The notes beneath the pieces are model-generated. The model was not told the origin of the DNA. It saw only the letters and a program-made list of their open reading frames with translations, and did no database searches. The translations under genes were made by a program, and so were the position numbers. 64,000 bases of DNA from Streptomyces sp. I6 (GTDB lineage Bacteria; Actinomycetota; Actinomycetes; Streptomycetales; Streptomycetaceae): contig RHDP01000001.1 in NCBI GenBank assembly GCA_003725745.1, positions 6,613,501-6,677,500 on the forward strand, in the 5' to 3' direction. Of this stretch, positions 19,044 to 30,204 are shown in pieces (the first letter of the stretch is position 1; the number at the start of each line of letters is the position of its first letter).

Positions 19044-20886
19044 TCAAGGGGCGACGCCCCTCCCCACGAGCAGCTTCACGGCCGCGGCGATCGACTCCGC
19101 GTCGATCCCGGCGGCGTGCAACTGCTCGTCCGGTGTGGCGGAGGCCGGCATTCCGCCCACGGCGAGCCGCGCGAGCCTGGGTCCGGGGCGCCCGTCCGAG
19201 AACGCCTCCGCCACGGCGTCGCCGATGCCGCCCTCCGGGCGGTGGTCCTCCACCGTGAGGACGCACCCCGTCTCCCGGGCGGCGGTGTCGAGGGTCTCCA
19301 CGTCCACGGGTTTGACCGAGTACAGGTCGACGACCCGGACCGGGATCCCGTCCGCGGCGAGGGCGTCCGCGGCGCGCAGGGCCTCGTGGACCGTCACCCC
19401 CGCGGCGACGATCGCCGCCTTGTCGCCGTCGCCGCTGCGCAGTACCTTGCTGCCGCCGACCGGGAAGTCCTCGTCCGGACCGTAGATGACGGGCGTCTCG
19501 CCGCGGCTGGTCCGCAGATAGCGGACGCCGTCCAGCTCCGCCATCGCCGCCACCAGCCGCGCCGTCTGGTTGGCGTCGCACGGGTAGAGCACCGTCGAGC
19601 CGTGGACGGACCGCAGCATCGCCAGGTCCTCGAGGCCCATCTGCGAGGGGCCGTCCTCCCCGATCGCCACACCGGCGTGCGATCCGACGAGGTTGATGTC
19701 CGCCCGGCTCACCGCGGCCATGCGGATGAAGTCGTGGGCCCGGGTGAGGAACGCGGCGAAGGTCGACGCGTACGGCACCCAGCCGCGCGCCTGCAAGCCG
19801 ACCGCCGCGGCCACCAGTTGCTGCTCGGCGATGTAGAACTCCAGGTAACGGTCCGGGTGCTCCTCCTTGAAGTACTCCGTGCGCGTGGAGTCGCCGACCT
19901 CGGCGTCGAGCGCGACCACGTCGCCCCGTGCCGAGCCCAGCGCGGCCAGGGCGTGCCCGTACGCCGTCCGGGTCGCCTCCCGGGTGCCGGGCTCGAACCG
20001 GGGGAGCGCCAGCGGCGCCAGGTCCGGACGCGCCGGACGCGCGCCGTGGGGGCGCCTCGACCTCGACCCGGACGAACCGCGGTCCGCCCAGTTCCTCGAT
20101 GGCCGCCTCCGCGTCGGGCAGCGGCTTGCCGTGCTTGCCCTCCCGGTCCTCCACGGCGGCGACACCGCGCCCCTTGCGGGTGGCCGCGATGACGGCCGTC
20201 GGCTGCCCGTCCACCTCCACCGCCTCGCTCAGGGCCTTGTCGACGGCCTCGAGGTCATGGCCGTCGACCTCCACGGTGTGCCAGCCGAACGCCCGGAGCC
20301 GCCGGGCGTAGGCACCGAGGTCGTGCTGGTGGCGGGTCGGCCCGCGCTGCCCGAGCCGGTTGACGTCGATGATCAGCTTCAGATTGCCCAGCTGCTCGAA
20401 CGCGGCGTGCTCGACGGCCTCCCAGACGGACCCCTCCGCCATCTCGCTGTCCCCGGAGAGGACCCAGATCCGGTAGGGGACACGGTCGAGGTACTTGCCG
20501 GCCAGGGCCATCCCCACCCCGACCGGCAGCCCCTGGCCGAGCGAGCCCGTGGCGACGTCCACCCAGGGCAGCAGCGGCGTCGGGTGGCCCTCCAGGCGGC
20601 TGTCGCGCTTGCGGAACGTCAGCAGCTCCTCGTCGTCGATGGCACCCGCCGCCTTGTAGAGCGAGTACAGCAGTGGCGAGGCATGGCCCTTGGAGAAGAT
20701 CAGCCGGTCGTTGGCCGGGTTCTCCGGGTCGGAGAAGTCGTAGCGCAGGTGGTGCGCGAGGAGCACGGCGGTGAGGTCGGCCGCCGACATCGACGACGTC
20801 GGATGCCCCGAACCCGCCGCGTCGGCCGCTCGTACCGAGTCCACCCGCAACTGCCGGGCCAGTTCGGTCAGTTCTTCGTTACGCAT
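19044..20886 (-). CDS. tkt: Transketolase (single-chain; frameshifted in the middle)
   Basis: A thiamine-diphosphate transketolase of about 614 residues, in the pentose phosphate pathway. It starts at ATG 20886 with GGAG five bases upstream (MRNEELTELARQLRVDSVRA). The N-terminal half has SGHPTSS, SKGHASPLLYSLY and the ThDP/Mg motif GDSEMAEGSVWE; the C-terminal half has YIAEQQLVAAAVGLQARG, GVAIGEDGPSQMGLEDLAML and VEDHRPEGGIGDAVAE. The frame changes near 20040-20055 in a G/C run at the junction of the PP and Pyr domains (one base gained or two lost). It is shorter than the usual primary Streptomyces transketolase (about 695 residues) and resembles the single-chain archaeal-like kind, so it is probably a second copy. 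The type II NADH dehydrogenase lies immediately upstream on the same strand. Confidence 0.86.
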
Positions 20887-20887
20887 G

Positions 20888-22389
<1,502 letters not shown>

Positions 22390-22863
22390 GGAGTACCGAC
22401 GCGGCCGTGACCGCGGCTCCCGGGGGTGGTGAGAGGGGCCTGCGGATGCGGGGCCCGGATGTCGTCGGCCTGCACGGCGAATCGCCTCCCATGGGGAATC
22501 GGGGCATGCGAGGGACGGAGCGTTCCGAGTGCCCGCCGGCGCGGGGCCAAACGCCGTGCCGGCGCTCACCGGGAACCGCCTTCGTTTACGCGTCCGTGTA
22601 TCCAGCCTCCCCCCGTCGAACTGTCGCGGCCAATGGAAAGCACAGGAAAGCGAATGGATCCGGACACCTTTTCAGTCCGGAGCAGTCACATTGCACAAAA
22701 AGCGATCCAGCAGCCCCGCCTGTGGCTCCGATTGCCATACTGCTCACGTTCACAGAACAGATGTGCTGGCGTCCGACCTCATGACCGGCCTGCCCCGGAC
22801 GGCCGGGACGTCCCTGACCTGGGGCGCTTCCTGCCAGGTGTCGGCGCACACCCACGGAGAGAA
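22390..22863. promoter_or_regulatory. Divergent intergenic region, lower GC, with inverted and direct repeats
   Basis: These 474 bp separate ndh (-) from the cvnD-like gene (+) and are noticeably less GC-rich than the rest of the window (22600-22760). Visible are a direct repeat GGAAAGC-NNN-GGAAAGC at about 22635-22651 and an inverted repeat TCCGGAC/GTCCGGA (22659-22665 with 22675-22681). Promoters for both genes should be here. I cannot assign -10/-35 boxes with confidence. Confidence 0.5.
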
Positions 22864-23475
22864 GTGATCGATGGCCCCGAGTTCTCTGGCGGTACCGGCG
22901 GAGACGCCGCCGCTCTCGCGCTGAAGATACTGGTCGCCGGCGGATTCGGCGTGGGCAAGACGACCCTCGTCGGAGCGGTCAGCGAAATCCGGCCACTGCG
23001 GACGGAGGAACGGCTCAGCGAGGCGGGCGAGAGTGTCGACGACACGGGCGGAGTCGACCAGAAGACGACGACCACCGTCGCCATGGACTTCGGCCGCATC
23101 ACGATCCGCTCGGGGCTGTCCCTCTACCTCTTCGGGACGCCGGGGCAGGACCGCTTCTGGTTCCTGTGGGACGAACTGTCGCAGGGGGCGCTCGGCGCGG
23201 TGGTCCTCGCGGACACCAGGCGCCTCGAGGACAGTTTCCCCGCCGTCGACTACTTCGAGCACCGGCGCATTCCGTTCGTCGTCGCCGTCAACTGCTTCCC
23301 CGGGGCCCGGACCTACGGAGCGCACGAGGTCTCCCGCGCGCTGGACCTCGACCGGGGTACCCCGGTCGTGCTGTGCGACGCACGCGACCGTGACTCGGGG
23401 AAGGAGGTGCTGGTCCGGCTGGTCGAGTACGCCGGGCGGATGCACACCGCCCGGCTCCTCGACTCGGTGGGGTGA
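22864..23475 (+). CDS. cvnD: CvnD-like GTP/ATP-binding protein (orphan conservon GTPase)
   Basis: A small Ras-like GTPase of 203 residues. I chose the GTG at 22864 because GGAGAG precedes it and it is in frame; an ATG at 22871 is out of frame. The P-loop VAGGFGVGKTT is at about 24-34, followed by the CvnD-typical SEIRPLRTEERLSEAGESVD, switch region TTTTVAMDFGRITI, FGTPGQDRFWFLWDEL in place of the canonical DxxG, and VAVNCFPGA in place of NKxD. In standard conservons this gene follows cvnC; here it stands alone, about 9.6 kb from cvnABC, close to a PPOX gene and another cvnB. Confidence 0.93.
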   Translation: MIDGPEFSGGTGGDAAALALKILVAGGFGVGKTTLVGAVSEIRPLRTEERLSEAGESVDDTGGVDQKTTTTVAMDFGRITIRSGLSLYLFGTPGQDRFWFLWDELSQGALGAVVLADTRRLEDSFPAVDYFEHRRIPFVVAVNCFPGARTYGAHEVSRALDLDRGTPVVLCDARDRDSGKEVLVRLVEYAGRMHTARLLDSVG

Positions 23476-23594
23476 GGGCGGTACGAGGACGGAGCGAGGG
23501 CGGCATGAGGACGGGGTGCGGTGAGAGCCCCCGGTGCGACGAGGAGGTCACCGGGCGAGGCGCAGCGGCCGGTCGACGGCCGGATGAGGCACCG

Positions 23595-24023
23595 TCAGTC
23601 GGCCACACCAGCCAGGGCCTGGACCTTGTCGACGCGCACCCGTACCAGCAGCTCACCGGGCACCCCGTTGCGTGCGCCGTACTCCTCGGCACGGTCCTCG
23701 CCCATGTAGCGTGCGGCGATCCGGGTGGCCCAGTGGCGCAACTGCACCATGTCCTCGCCCAGTTCCGCGCGCCCCTGGACGACCACGAAGGAGAACGGCG
23801 GGCGGTCGTCGTCCACGCAGAGGGCGATCCTGCCGTCGCGGGCCAGGTTCCGCCCCTTCACCGTCTCCCTCCCCGTGGTGAAGACCACATGGTCGCCGTC
23901 GAGGAGGAACCAGACGGGGGCGATGTGCGGTCCGCCGTCCGCCCGGACCGTCGACAGTTTCGCGGTGCGGGTGCCGTGGGACAGGAAGGCCCGCCACTCG
24001 TCCTGAGACATCTTTCTCGCCAT
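23595..24023 (-). CDS. PPOX-class (pyridoxamine 5'-phosphate oxidase fold) F420/FMN-dependent oxidoreductase
   Basis: A split-barrel flavoprotein of 142 residues: MSQDEWRAFLSHGTRTAKLS (about 5-24), VRADGGPHIAPVWFLLDGDH, TGRETVKGRNLARDGRIALC and VVVQGRAELGED. In actinobacteria this class often uses F420H2 rather than FMN. The ATG at 24023 (MARKMS) matches family starts; ATG 24032 is possible. It is transcribed against its neighbours, between the orphan cvnD-like and cvnB-like genes, and shares the 152-bp gap 24024-24175 as a divergent promoter region with the latter. The substrate is unknown. Confidence 0.9.
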   Translation of the reverse strand: MARKMSQDEWRAFLSHGTRTAKLSTVRADGGPHIAPVWFLLDGDHVVFTTGRETVKGRNLARDGRIALCVDDDRPPFSFVVVQGRAELGEDMVQLRHWATRIAARYMGEDRAEEYGARNGVPGELLVRVRVDKVQALAGVAD

Positions 24024-24175
24024 GGGTCGCATCTTCGGACGCGACCCGTGGTGAGGGAAAGGCGACTCTCCGCTGCCGTGCGCCCGTGATGACTCCTTGC
24101 CGGGAGGAGGACGGTGCGCAAGGCTTACCGCGACACGGGGGAACGCGAACAGACACACGAACGGGGAGGAACGTC

Positions 24176-24589
24176 ATGGCAGCGGACAAGGGGCTCGACT
24201 GGCTCCTGGACGACCTGACCAAGAGGATCTCGTACATACGGCACGCCCTCGTGCTGTCCAACGACGGCCTGGTGACCGGTGCGAGCAGCGGACTCGCCCG
24301 CGAGGACGCGGAGCACCTCGCCGCCGTCTCCTCCGGACTGCACAGTCTCGCCCGGGGTTCGGGCAGGCACTTCCGGGCGGGCAAGGCGAGGCAGACCATG
24401 GTGGAGTTCGACGACGCCATGCTCTTCGTCACGGCAGCGGGGGACGGCAGTTGCCTGTGCGTGCTCAGCGCCGCGGAGGCCGACGTCGGCCAGGTGGCCT
24501 ACGAGATGACGCTGCTGGTGAACCGGGTGGGGGAGCATCTGGCGGTGGCCGCGCGGCAGCCGGGCCGGGTCACGGTCTCCGATTTCTGA
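24176..24589 (+). CDS. cvnB: Roadblock/LC7 domain protein (second CvnB-like)
   Basis: A CvnB paralogue of 137 residues with a strong GGGGAGGA before the ATG. The sequence tracks CvnB of the first locus closely: GLDWLLDDLTKRISYIRHAL, SNDGLVTGASSGLAREDAEH, HLAAVSSGLHSLARGSGRHF and MVEFDDAMLFVTAAGDGSCL. No cvnA or cvnC adjoins it, and the only conservon-type neighbour is the GTPase at 22864-23475, on the other side of a PPOX gene. It is likely a GTPase partner or regulator, by analogy. Confidence 0.93.
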   Translation: MAADKGLDWLLDDLTKRISYIRHALVLSNDGLVTGASSGLAREDAEHLAAVSSGLHSLARGSGRHFRAGKARQTMVEFDDAMLFVTAAGDGSCLCVLSAAEADVGQVAYEMTLLVNRVGEHLAVAARQPGRVTVSDF

Positions 24590-24917
24590 GACCGTTCGCC
24601 GCCGCCTCGGACCCTGTCTTCACCATTCTTTCCGTCTCACTCACCGCTTTTCCTCGGCCGTTCGCTTCCGGCGGGGCGGCGGCCCGGCCCCGGGTCCGAA
24701 CGGCGCTTTCGGCACCGCACCGCCCCACGACAGGGACCGCCCGCCTCGCCGCGCATGAGAGGCGCACTCGTGACGGCACGCCCACGCCGGGCGCCGTCCG
24801 GGCGGGGGCCGTCCGGACGGGGCCGTGCTTCCGTCGGCGCACACGGGGCATCCCATGGCGCGCACCGGCCGGCGCCGCGCTCCGTCCGGTGCGCCGGGAA
24901 ACCGCCCGCGTTCCGTT
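24590..24917. other. Intergenic, nothing recognised
   Basis: A 328-bp gap between the roadblock gene (+) and the end of the phospholipase-like gene (-). The first 70 bases are relatively T-rich (CACCATTCTTTCCGTCTC at about 24620), and the rest is GC-rich. I see no gene or clear hairpin. Confidence 0.4.
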
Positions 24918-26006
24918 CTACCGCTGCGACGGGGCCGTTGTGCCGCCGGTGGCTCCCCGGGGCACCACGCTGGACAGGACCGAGGGCAGCGTGTACCAGT
25001 CCGAGGAGACCACGCTCGCGTGCCGGCCGGCCAGCAGGGCGACGCGGTCGCGTGCCTGCGCCTCCGTCGGACTGGTGCCGTCGATCGCGGGCGGCACGCT
25101 GTGGGCGCTCGTCATCAGGACGAGGTAGTGGTTGCGGTCGTACCAGGCGGTGTCGATCGTGCCGCCCGCGTACTGGGAGGCGGCTCCGTCGAAGACGACG
25201 AACCACGGGCGGATGGAGGCGTCGGCGTAGCGGCCGCGCGGGTCGCCGGACTGCGCGCCGAGTACGGCGGGGAAGGCCGACGCCTCCGGCAGCCGGCCGG
25301 CAGCGGCGAGGTTGCGCAGGTGGGTCGCGTACTCCCGGTCCGTCCACAGCGTGTCGAACGGGTTCCTCTGCTCGACCGTGCCCGGGATGAGTTCGACGAT
25401 GAACTTACCCGCCAGATCGCTGCGGGAAGGCCAGCCGCGGGCCCGTACCGCGGTGTCGAGGTCCGGATGGCCCGCCGCCAGATCGGCGGGCCGGAACAGC
25501 GCGTCGCCGAGCCGGGCGGTGAGCAGTGTGTCGAGAGCGGCGGGGCCCCGGCCGTGCTTGCTCTGGAACCCGTCCTTCATCTCCACCTTGAGGAGGACGG
25601 GCCGGTGCCCGGGGTTCGCGTCGTGCCAGGCGCGGATGTCGGAGAGGCAGCCGCTGAGATCCCGGTTGCGGGACTTGCTGCGCAGCTCGGCGGCCGTCGA
25701 AGCGTTCACACAGTTGTTGTCGTTGCCCACCGGGTTGTCGTGGGCGACCCGGAAGGACCTGCCGAACACATTGGTCCACACGTCGATCTCGAGCATTCCC
25801 GCACCCGAGTCCAGGGCGTCCGCGAAGTAGCGGTACTTGGTCTTCTCGTAGGCGTTGTGGACGCCGACGGAGGTCGTGGACGAGTACGCCGGTGCCGCCG
25901 CCTCGATGCCGGGTGCGGCGGCTGCGGGCGCCTGTGCCGGTACGAGCGCCAAACCCAGTGCGGCGGCGGAGACTGATGCCGCGGCCGTGCGCGAGAGCTT
26001 CCCCAT
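24918..26006 (-). CDS. Secreted phosphatidylinositol-specific phospholipase C-like protein
   Basis: An exported PLC-X-type phosphodiesterase of 362 residues. The ATG at 26006 follows GGCAGGGG; the signal peptide has SRTAAASVSAAALGLALVPA and a cleavage site after an AAA-type motif (about 28-33). The two catalytic His residues are at about 50 (VGVHNAYEK) and about 89 (RVAHDNPVG), with EIDVW supplying an acidic residue. KVEMKDGFQSKHGRG and FIVELIPGTVEQRN continue the barrel. Streptomyces members include Ca2+-dependent PI-PLCs. The tail SVVPRGATGGTTAPSQR is low complexity. Confidence 0.87.
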   Translation of the reverse strand: MGKLSRTAAASVSAAALGLALVPAQAPAAAAPGIEAAAPAYSSTTSVGVHNAYEKTKYRYFADALDSGAGMLEIDVWTNVFGRSFRVAHDNPVGNDNNCVNASTAAELRSKSRNRDLSGCLSDIRAWHDANPGHRPVLLKVEMKDGFQSKHGRGPAALDTLLTARLGDALFRPADLAAGHPDLDTAVRARGWPSRSDLAGKFIVELIPGTVEQRNPFDTLWTDREYATHLRNLAAAGRLPEASAFPAVLGAQSGDPRGRYADASIRPWFVVFDGAASQYAGGTIDTAWYDRNHYLVLMTSAHSVPPAIDGTSPTEAQARDRVALLAGRHASVVSSDWYTLPSVLSSVVPRGATGGTTAPSQR

Positions 26007-26383
26007 GGTCCCCTGCCTGTGTCGGGAGCGGTGCAAACCCAGGGCAGAGTAAGGGAGTTGAGCGAAGAAGGGGAGGTGCTGGGGCGGCGGTGTGAAGGGC
26101 TTCCTGAGCTGTGGAGTACCGCCGGCGGTGCTGCTGGTGCGGGTGGTTCCGCTGATGTCCCTGGTGCGGGTGGTGCTCTGGGCGGAGCGGCGGCAGGCGA
26201 GCGGTACGGCGGTCCGGGGCGGACGGGCGGCGGCGGTGCGGCTCCGGTGTCCGGACAGCGCACGCTCGGTCGTACCAGGCAGAGCAGCCGGCAGCCCCGC
26301 ACCTGCCGCGGAAGGGGGACGGCCGCCGGTCCCGCCGGGTGCACCGGAGTGCGGACCGGGGCCACGGCGGGCACGATGGCCGC
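26007..26383. promoter_or_regulatory. Divergent intergenic region, phospholipase and DNA ligase
   Basis: A 377-bp gap between the divergently transcribed PLC-like gene and the ligase. It should hold both promoters. The part near the PLC start is the more AT-containing part (GAGTAAGGGAGTTGAGCGAA at about 26047). No promoter boxes can be assigned with confidence. Confidence 0.4.
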
Positions 26384-28082
26384 ATGCTGCTGGCCCGCCT
26401 CGCCGATGTGTCCCGGCAGATCGCCGCCGAGCCCTCCCGCACCCGGAAGACCGAAGCGCTGGCGTCCCTGTTCCGTGACGCCCGGCCGCAGGAGGCCGCC
26501 CTCGTCATCTCCTATCTGGCCGGACGGATCCCCCAGGGGCGGCTCGGCGTCGGGCGGAGCGTCCTCGCGCACCGGCCCGAGCCGGCCGGGGCGCCCGTCC
26601 TCACCGTCGCCGGGACCGACGTGGCGTTCACGGCACTCGCCCGAGTCGGCGGGGCGGGTGCCCAGGCCGAACGCAGGAGGCTCGTGGACGGGCTGATGGC
26701 CGCCGCGACCGGCCCCGAACAGGAGTTCCTGGTGCGTCTGCTGACCGGCGAAGTGCGCCAGGGCGCGCTGGACGCCGTGGCGCTCGAGGGCGTCGCCAGG
26801 GCGGCGGGTGTGCCGTCCGCCGAGGTGCGGCGGGCGGTGATGCTCGACGGTTCACTGACCCGGGTGGCGGAAGCGGTCCTGACGGAAGGCCCCGCGGCGC
26901 TCTCGTCCTTCGGGCTGCGGGTGGGCCGCCCCGTACAGCCCATGCTGGCCCACACCTCGGCCTCGGTGGCCGACGCGGTACGGGTCCTGGGTGCCTGCTC
27001 CGTCGAGGAGAAGCTGGACGGGGTCCGCATCCAGGTCCATCGCTCGGCCGGGGACGTCCGTATCCATACGCGGTCCCTCGACGACATCACGGCCAGGCTG
27101 CCGGACGTGGTCGAGGCGGTGCGCGAGCTGCCGGGGGACCGCTTCATCCTCGACGGCGAGGTGATCGCCCTCGATCCGGCGGGCCGCCCCTGCCTTTCCA
27201 GGACACCGCCGCACGTGTCGGTTCCCGGACGGATGTGGCCGCCGCCACGGCGGCGGTCCCGCTGACGCCGGTCTTCTTCGACATCCTCGCGATCGAGGGG
27301 AGGGACGTGCTCGATCTGCCGGGACGCGAGCGGCATGCGGAACTCGCCGCATTGGTTCCGCGGCTCTTGCGGGTGCGGAGGTTCGTCGTCGAGGACCCCG
27401 CGTCCCCCGCCGAACTCGCGGGCGCCGAGGACTTCCTCGCCGCCACCCTCGGCCGCGGCCACGAGGGGGTGATGGTCAAGGGCCTGGACGCGCCTTACGT
27501 GGCGGGGCGCCGCGGCCGCTCCTGGCTCAAGGTGAAGCCCGTGCACACGCTCGACCTGGTCGTACTGGCCGCCGAGTGGGGCCACGGCCGCCGTAGGGGA
27601 CTGCTGTCCAACCTCCACCTCGGTGCGCGGGCCGCCGGCGGGGGTTCGTCATGCTCGGCAAGACCTTCAAGGGCCTCACCGACGAGATGCTCCGCTGGCA
27701 GACGGAGCGGCTGCGGGAGCTTGCCGTGGAGGACGACGGCTTCCGGGTGCGGGTGCGGCCGGAACTCGTCGTCGAGATCGCCTACGACGGTCTGCAGCGC
27801 TCGTCCCGCTACCCGGCCGGTGTCGCGCTGCGGTTCGCCCGCGTCCTGCGCCACCGTCCCGACAAACCGCCGGCCCAGGCCGACACGGTCGAGGACGCCC
27901 TCGCCGCCACGCCCGTGGCGGCTTCGCCGGGGAGTGAGGCGAGGAGAGGGGCCGGAGGGAGCGGTGCGGTGCGCGGCGGACGGAGGGCCCCGGCCGGCCG
28001 GGGGAAACCGGCCGGGGCCGTTCATGGGTGGGCGCACCGCCGCCGAGGGCGCGGTCTGCGACCACGTATGAATGAACGATAA
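26384..28082 (+). CDS. ATP-dependent DNA ligase (frameshifted twice)
   Basis: A eukaryote/archaeal-type ATP-dependent ligase of about 510-560 residues, additional to the essential NAD-dependent LigA. From ATG 26384 comes the N-terminal DNA-binding domain ([38 protein letters not shown]), then adenylation motif I with Lys in [15 protein letters not shown], motif III-like [10 protein letters not shown], motif [11 protein letters not shown] and SWLKVKP, and the C-terminal OB fold ([36 protein letters not shown]). Frame breaks lie at about 27195 and 27640, both in the sense of one missing base. The OB domain is complete by about 27920. The stop at 28082 follows a low-complexity tail; a further shift would end the gene at 27937. 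It probably functions in repair or end joining. Confidence 0.84.
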
Positions 28083-28462
28083 ACCATCTTGGAGTGCTCC
28101 TCGAACGCGGCCCGTCGCCCGGGGCGGGCACCCGACGACGGACCGGACACCGGGCCTCGGTCGCCGAGACCGGCGCGCGGCTCGATGCGGTGGTGGAAGG
28201 CGACGGTGCCCGGAACGACGGCCGTCACCCCTCCGTCGACGGTCAGTGTGGCGCCGTTGACGAACGAGGCGGCGGGCGACAGCAGCCGGGCGACCGCCGC
28301 CGCGACCTCGGCCGGCTCCCCGGGCGGCGTGCGGGGACGAGCCGGGCGGCCTCCTCGTAGGCGTAGGCGTAGGCCTCGCCGGTGCCGTCGGCGGACCCCG
28401 AGCACGGCAGACCGGCCTCCTCGGCGAAACGGGCCGTGCGCCGGTCGGCGGCCCCGAGTGTG
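28022..28462 (-). pseudogene. Remnant of a short-chain dehydrogenase/reductase
   Basis: Only the C-terminal part of an SDR is recognisable: EVAAAVARLLSPAASFVNGA, TLTVDGGVTAVV and its tail, the typical end of FabG-like enzymes. Upstream, short fragments in other frames resemble the mid-part (RRTARFAEEAGLP, AYAYAYEEAARLVPA), broken several times, and the Rossmann N-terminus (TGxxxGxG) and YxxxK site are absent. A three-copy GTAGGC hexamer lies inside. This gene looks truly decayed, unlike the single-base breaks elsewhere. The 3' end overlaps the tail of the ligase on the opposite strand. Confidence 0.55.
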
Positions 28463-28561
28463 TCTTCGCGACGACCGGGGAGCGGTCGGGGCCGGCTGCC
28501 GGGACATGGATGTGAAACGCCTCCCGGCGCTCCCGGACGGGTGGTTCCCTTGCGGGGCCGA

Positions 28562-29173
28562 TCAGCCCGAGGAGGGGCGTGCCCGTACGTGCATCCGCTC
28601 GCCCTGGGGTCCGAACAGGGACAGGAACTCCACCGGTCGGTCACCGGCGTTGGCGAAGCCGTGCGGGGTGCGGGTGTCGAACTCCGCGGCCTCACCCGAG
28701 CCGAGGACCAGGTCGTGCTCGCCGAGCGCCACCCACAGCCGCCCGGTGAGGACGTACAGCCACTCGTAGCCCTCGTGCACCTTCTGCTCCGGACGCACGC
28801 TCTTGTTCTGCGTACGCGGCGGCACGATGTGCTTGTAGGCGTGCATGCCCCCGAGGTACCGCGTCAGCGGTACGTACGTCTGCCCGTTCCGGGTGAAGGG
28901 GCGCTGCCGGATACGGGCGTCCCCGACGGCCGGAGCGCCGACCAGCTCGTCCAGCGGCACGTCGTACGCCCGGGCCAGCGGCAGGAGCAGTTCGAGCGTG
29001 GGCTTGCGCCCGCCGGACTCCAGTCGCGACAGGGTGCTCAGCGAGATCCCGGTCGTCTCGGCGATCTGGGCCAGCGTGCTGCCGCGCGCCTGCCGCAGGG
29101 CCCGCAGCCGGGGCCCCACGGCCGTGAGTACCTCGCCGAAATCGTTGTCCGCCATGGATACATGTGCCGCCAT
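28562..29173 (-). CDS. XRE-family regulator with C-terminal cupin domain
   Basis: A DNA-binding regulator of about 203 residues. The HTH region is VGPRLRALRQARGSTLAQIA, ETTGISLSTLSRLESGGRKP (about 19-62), and the cupin barrel covers about 105-195 (HEGYEWLYVLTGRLWVALGE, SGEAAEFDTRTPHGFANAGD). ATG 29173 (MAAHVS) has little Shine-Dalgarno sequence; ATG 29155 (MADNDF) is an alternative. Upstream lie TTGACA (29188-29193) and the partial palindrome GCCATTTGCCATGGC, which could be a promoter with an autoregulatory operator. It lies at the end of the molybdenum-hydroxylase cluster on the same strand and is a good candidate for its regulator. Confidence 0.9.
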   Translation of the reverse strand: MAAHVSMADNDFGEVLTAVGPRLRALRQARGSTLAQIAETTGISLSTLSRLESGGRKPTLELLLPLARAYDVPLDELVGAPAVGDARIRQRPFTRNGQTYVPLTRYLGGMHAYKHIVPPRTQNKSVRPEQKVHEGYEWLYVLTGRLWVALGEHDLVLGSGEAAEFDTRTPHGFANAGDRPVEFLSLFGPQGERMHVRARPSSG

Positions 29174-29343
29174 GGCAAATGGCTTTGTCAAGACCGGGTC
29201 CTCCGCTTGGGTTCTCCGGGCCTTCCGGTGGATCCGGGTTCTCGGGGTTCTCCGGGTTCTCCGGGTCAGGCCCGCGGTGTCCGTGAGGGCAACCTGGATG
29301 CCGCTGCTGCGAGCCCTTGCCCGCGCCCCGTGCGCATGGATGG

Positions 29344-30186
29344 TCAGCGCCGTCGGCACCGGACGGCCACGGCCACCGCGGCGGCGGCCGCGGCGGCGGC
29401 CAGTGCCCACGGGAGGATCCGCCGGGTGACCGGCAGACCCGCGGTCCGCAGCAGATCGATGGGCTCCGCGGCTCCTTCCGGCCCGGCCTCCGCGGCTCTG
29501 GCCCGCCCGGCCTCCTCGCGTGCGGTGGGTGTGGCCGGGCCCCCGGGCTCCGCCACGGCCGCCCCGGTCCCGGAGGGCCCCTCGGCTCCCGGCACGGCGG
29601 ACTCCTCGGCGTCCGCTCCCGCGCCTGCTCGGGTCCCTGCGCCTGCTCCGGCCCCCGCGCCCGTTCCGGGTTCCATGGACCCTCCGGCCGCCCCTCCCGC
29701 CCCCGCTTCAGCGGCCCCGCCGCTCTGCGCTTCGCCGCCCTGTGCCCGGCCGAGCTGCCCGGACAGGCAGTCCGCGAACCGGCCCACCAGCTTCTCGCCC
29801 ACCTCGGCCAGCACACCCCGCCCGATCTGGGCCGGCCGCCCGGTCACCGCGAAGTCGGTGAGCACGGACACGGCCGTCCCCTCGCCGGAGGCGGTGAGCC
29901 CGGCCGTGACGGTCGCCCGCGCGGTGCCCTGCCCGCGCACCTCCTTGCCGCTCGCCTTCAGCACCATCCGGTGCGCCGCCTCGTCCCTCTCCTCGAAGAC
30001 GGCGGTCCCCCGGTACGTCAGCGTGACCGGTCCCACCTTGACCTTCACCGTGCCGGCGATCTTCTCGCCGTCGAACTCCTGGACGGTCGTACCGGGCAGG
30101 CAGGGTGCCACCCGCTCGATGTCGAGGAGCATCCGCCAGGCATCCTCGACCGGCACGGGGACGGTGAATTCGTGCCGCAGTTCCAT
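29344..30186 (-). CDS. coxG: CoxG family protein (SRPBCC domain, C-terminal membrane anchor)
   Basis: A 280-residue protein. Residues 1-145 are a SRPBCC/START-like CoxG domain (MELRHEFTVPVPVEDAWRML, LLDIERVAPCLPGT, DGEKIAGTVKVKVGPVTLTY). Then comes about 85 residues of Ala/Gly/Glu/Pro-rich linker (GAGAGAGAGTRAGAGADAEE), and finally a single hydrophobic helix with a basic end (ILPWALAAAAAAAAVAVAV then RCRRR), an anchor that would tether the molybdenum hydroxylase to the membrane. CoxG is reported to recruit CO dehydrogenase to the cytoplasmic membrane in carboxydotrophs and mycobacteria. It follows the XdhC/CoxF gene by 18 bases. Confidence 0.92.
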   Translation of the reverse strand: MELRHEFTVPVPVEDAWRMLLDIERVAPCLPGTTVQEFDGEKIAGTVKVKVGPVTLTYRGTAVFEERDEAAHRMVLKASGKEVRGQGTARATVTAGLTASGEGTAVSVLTDFAVTGRPAQIGRGVLAEVGEKLVGRFADCLSGQLGRAQGGEAQSGGAAEAGAGGAAGGSMEPGTGAGAGAGAGTRAGAGADAEESAVPGAEGPSGTGAAVAEPGGPATPTAREEAGRARAAEAGPEGAAEPIDLLRTAGLPVTRRILPWALAAAAAAAAVAVAVRCRRR

Positions 30187-30204
30187 GCTCCGCTCCGTTC
30201 CTCC

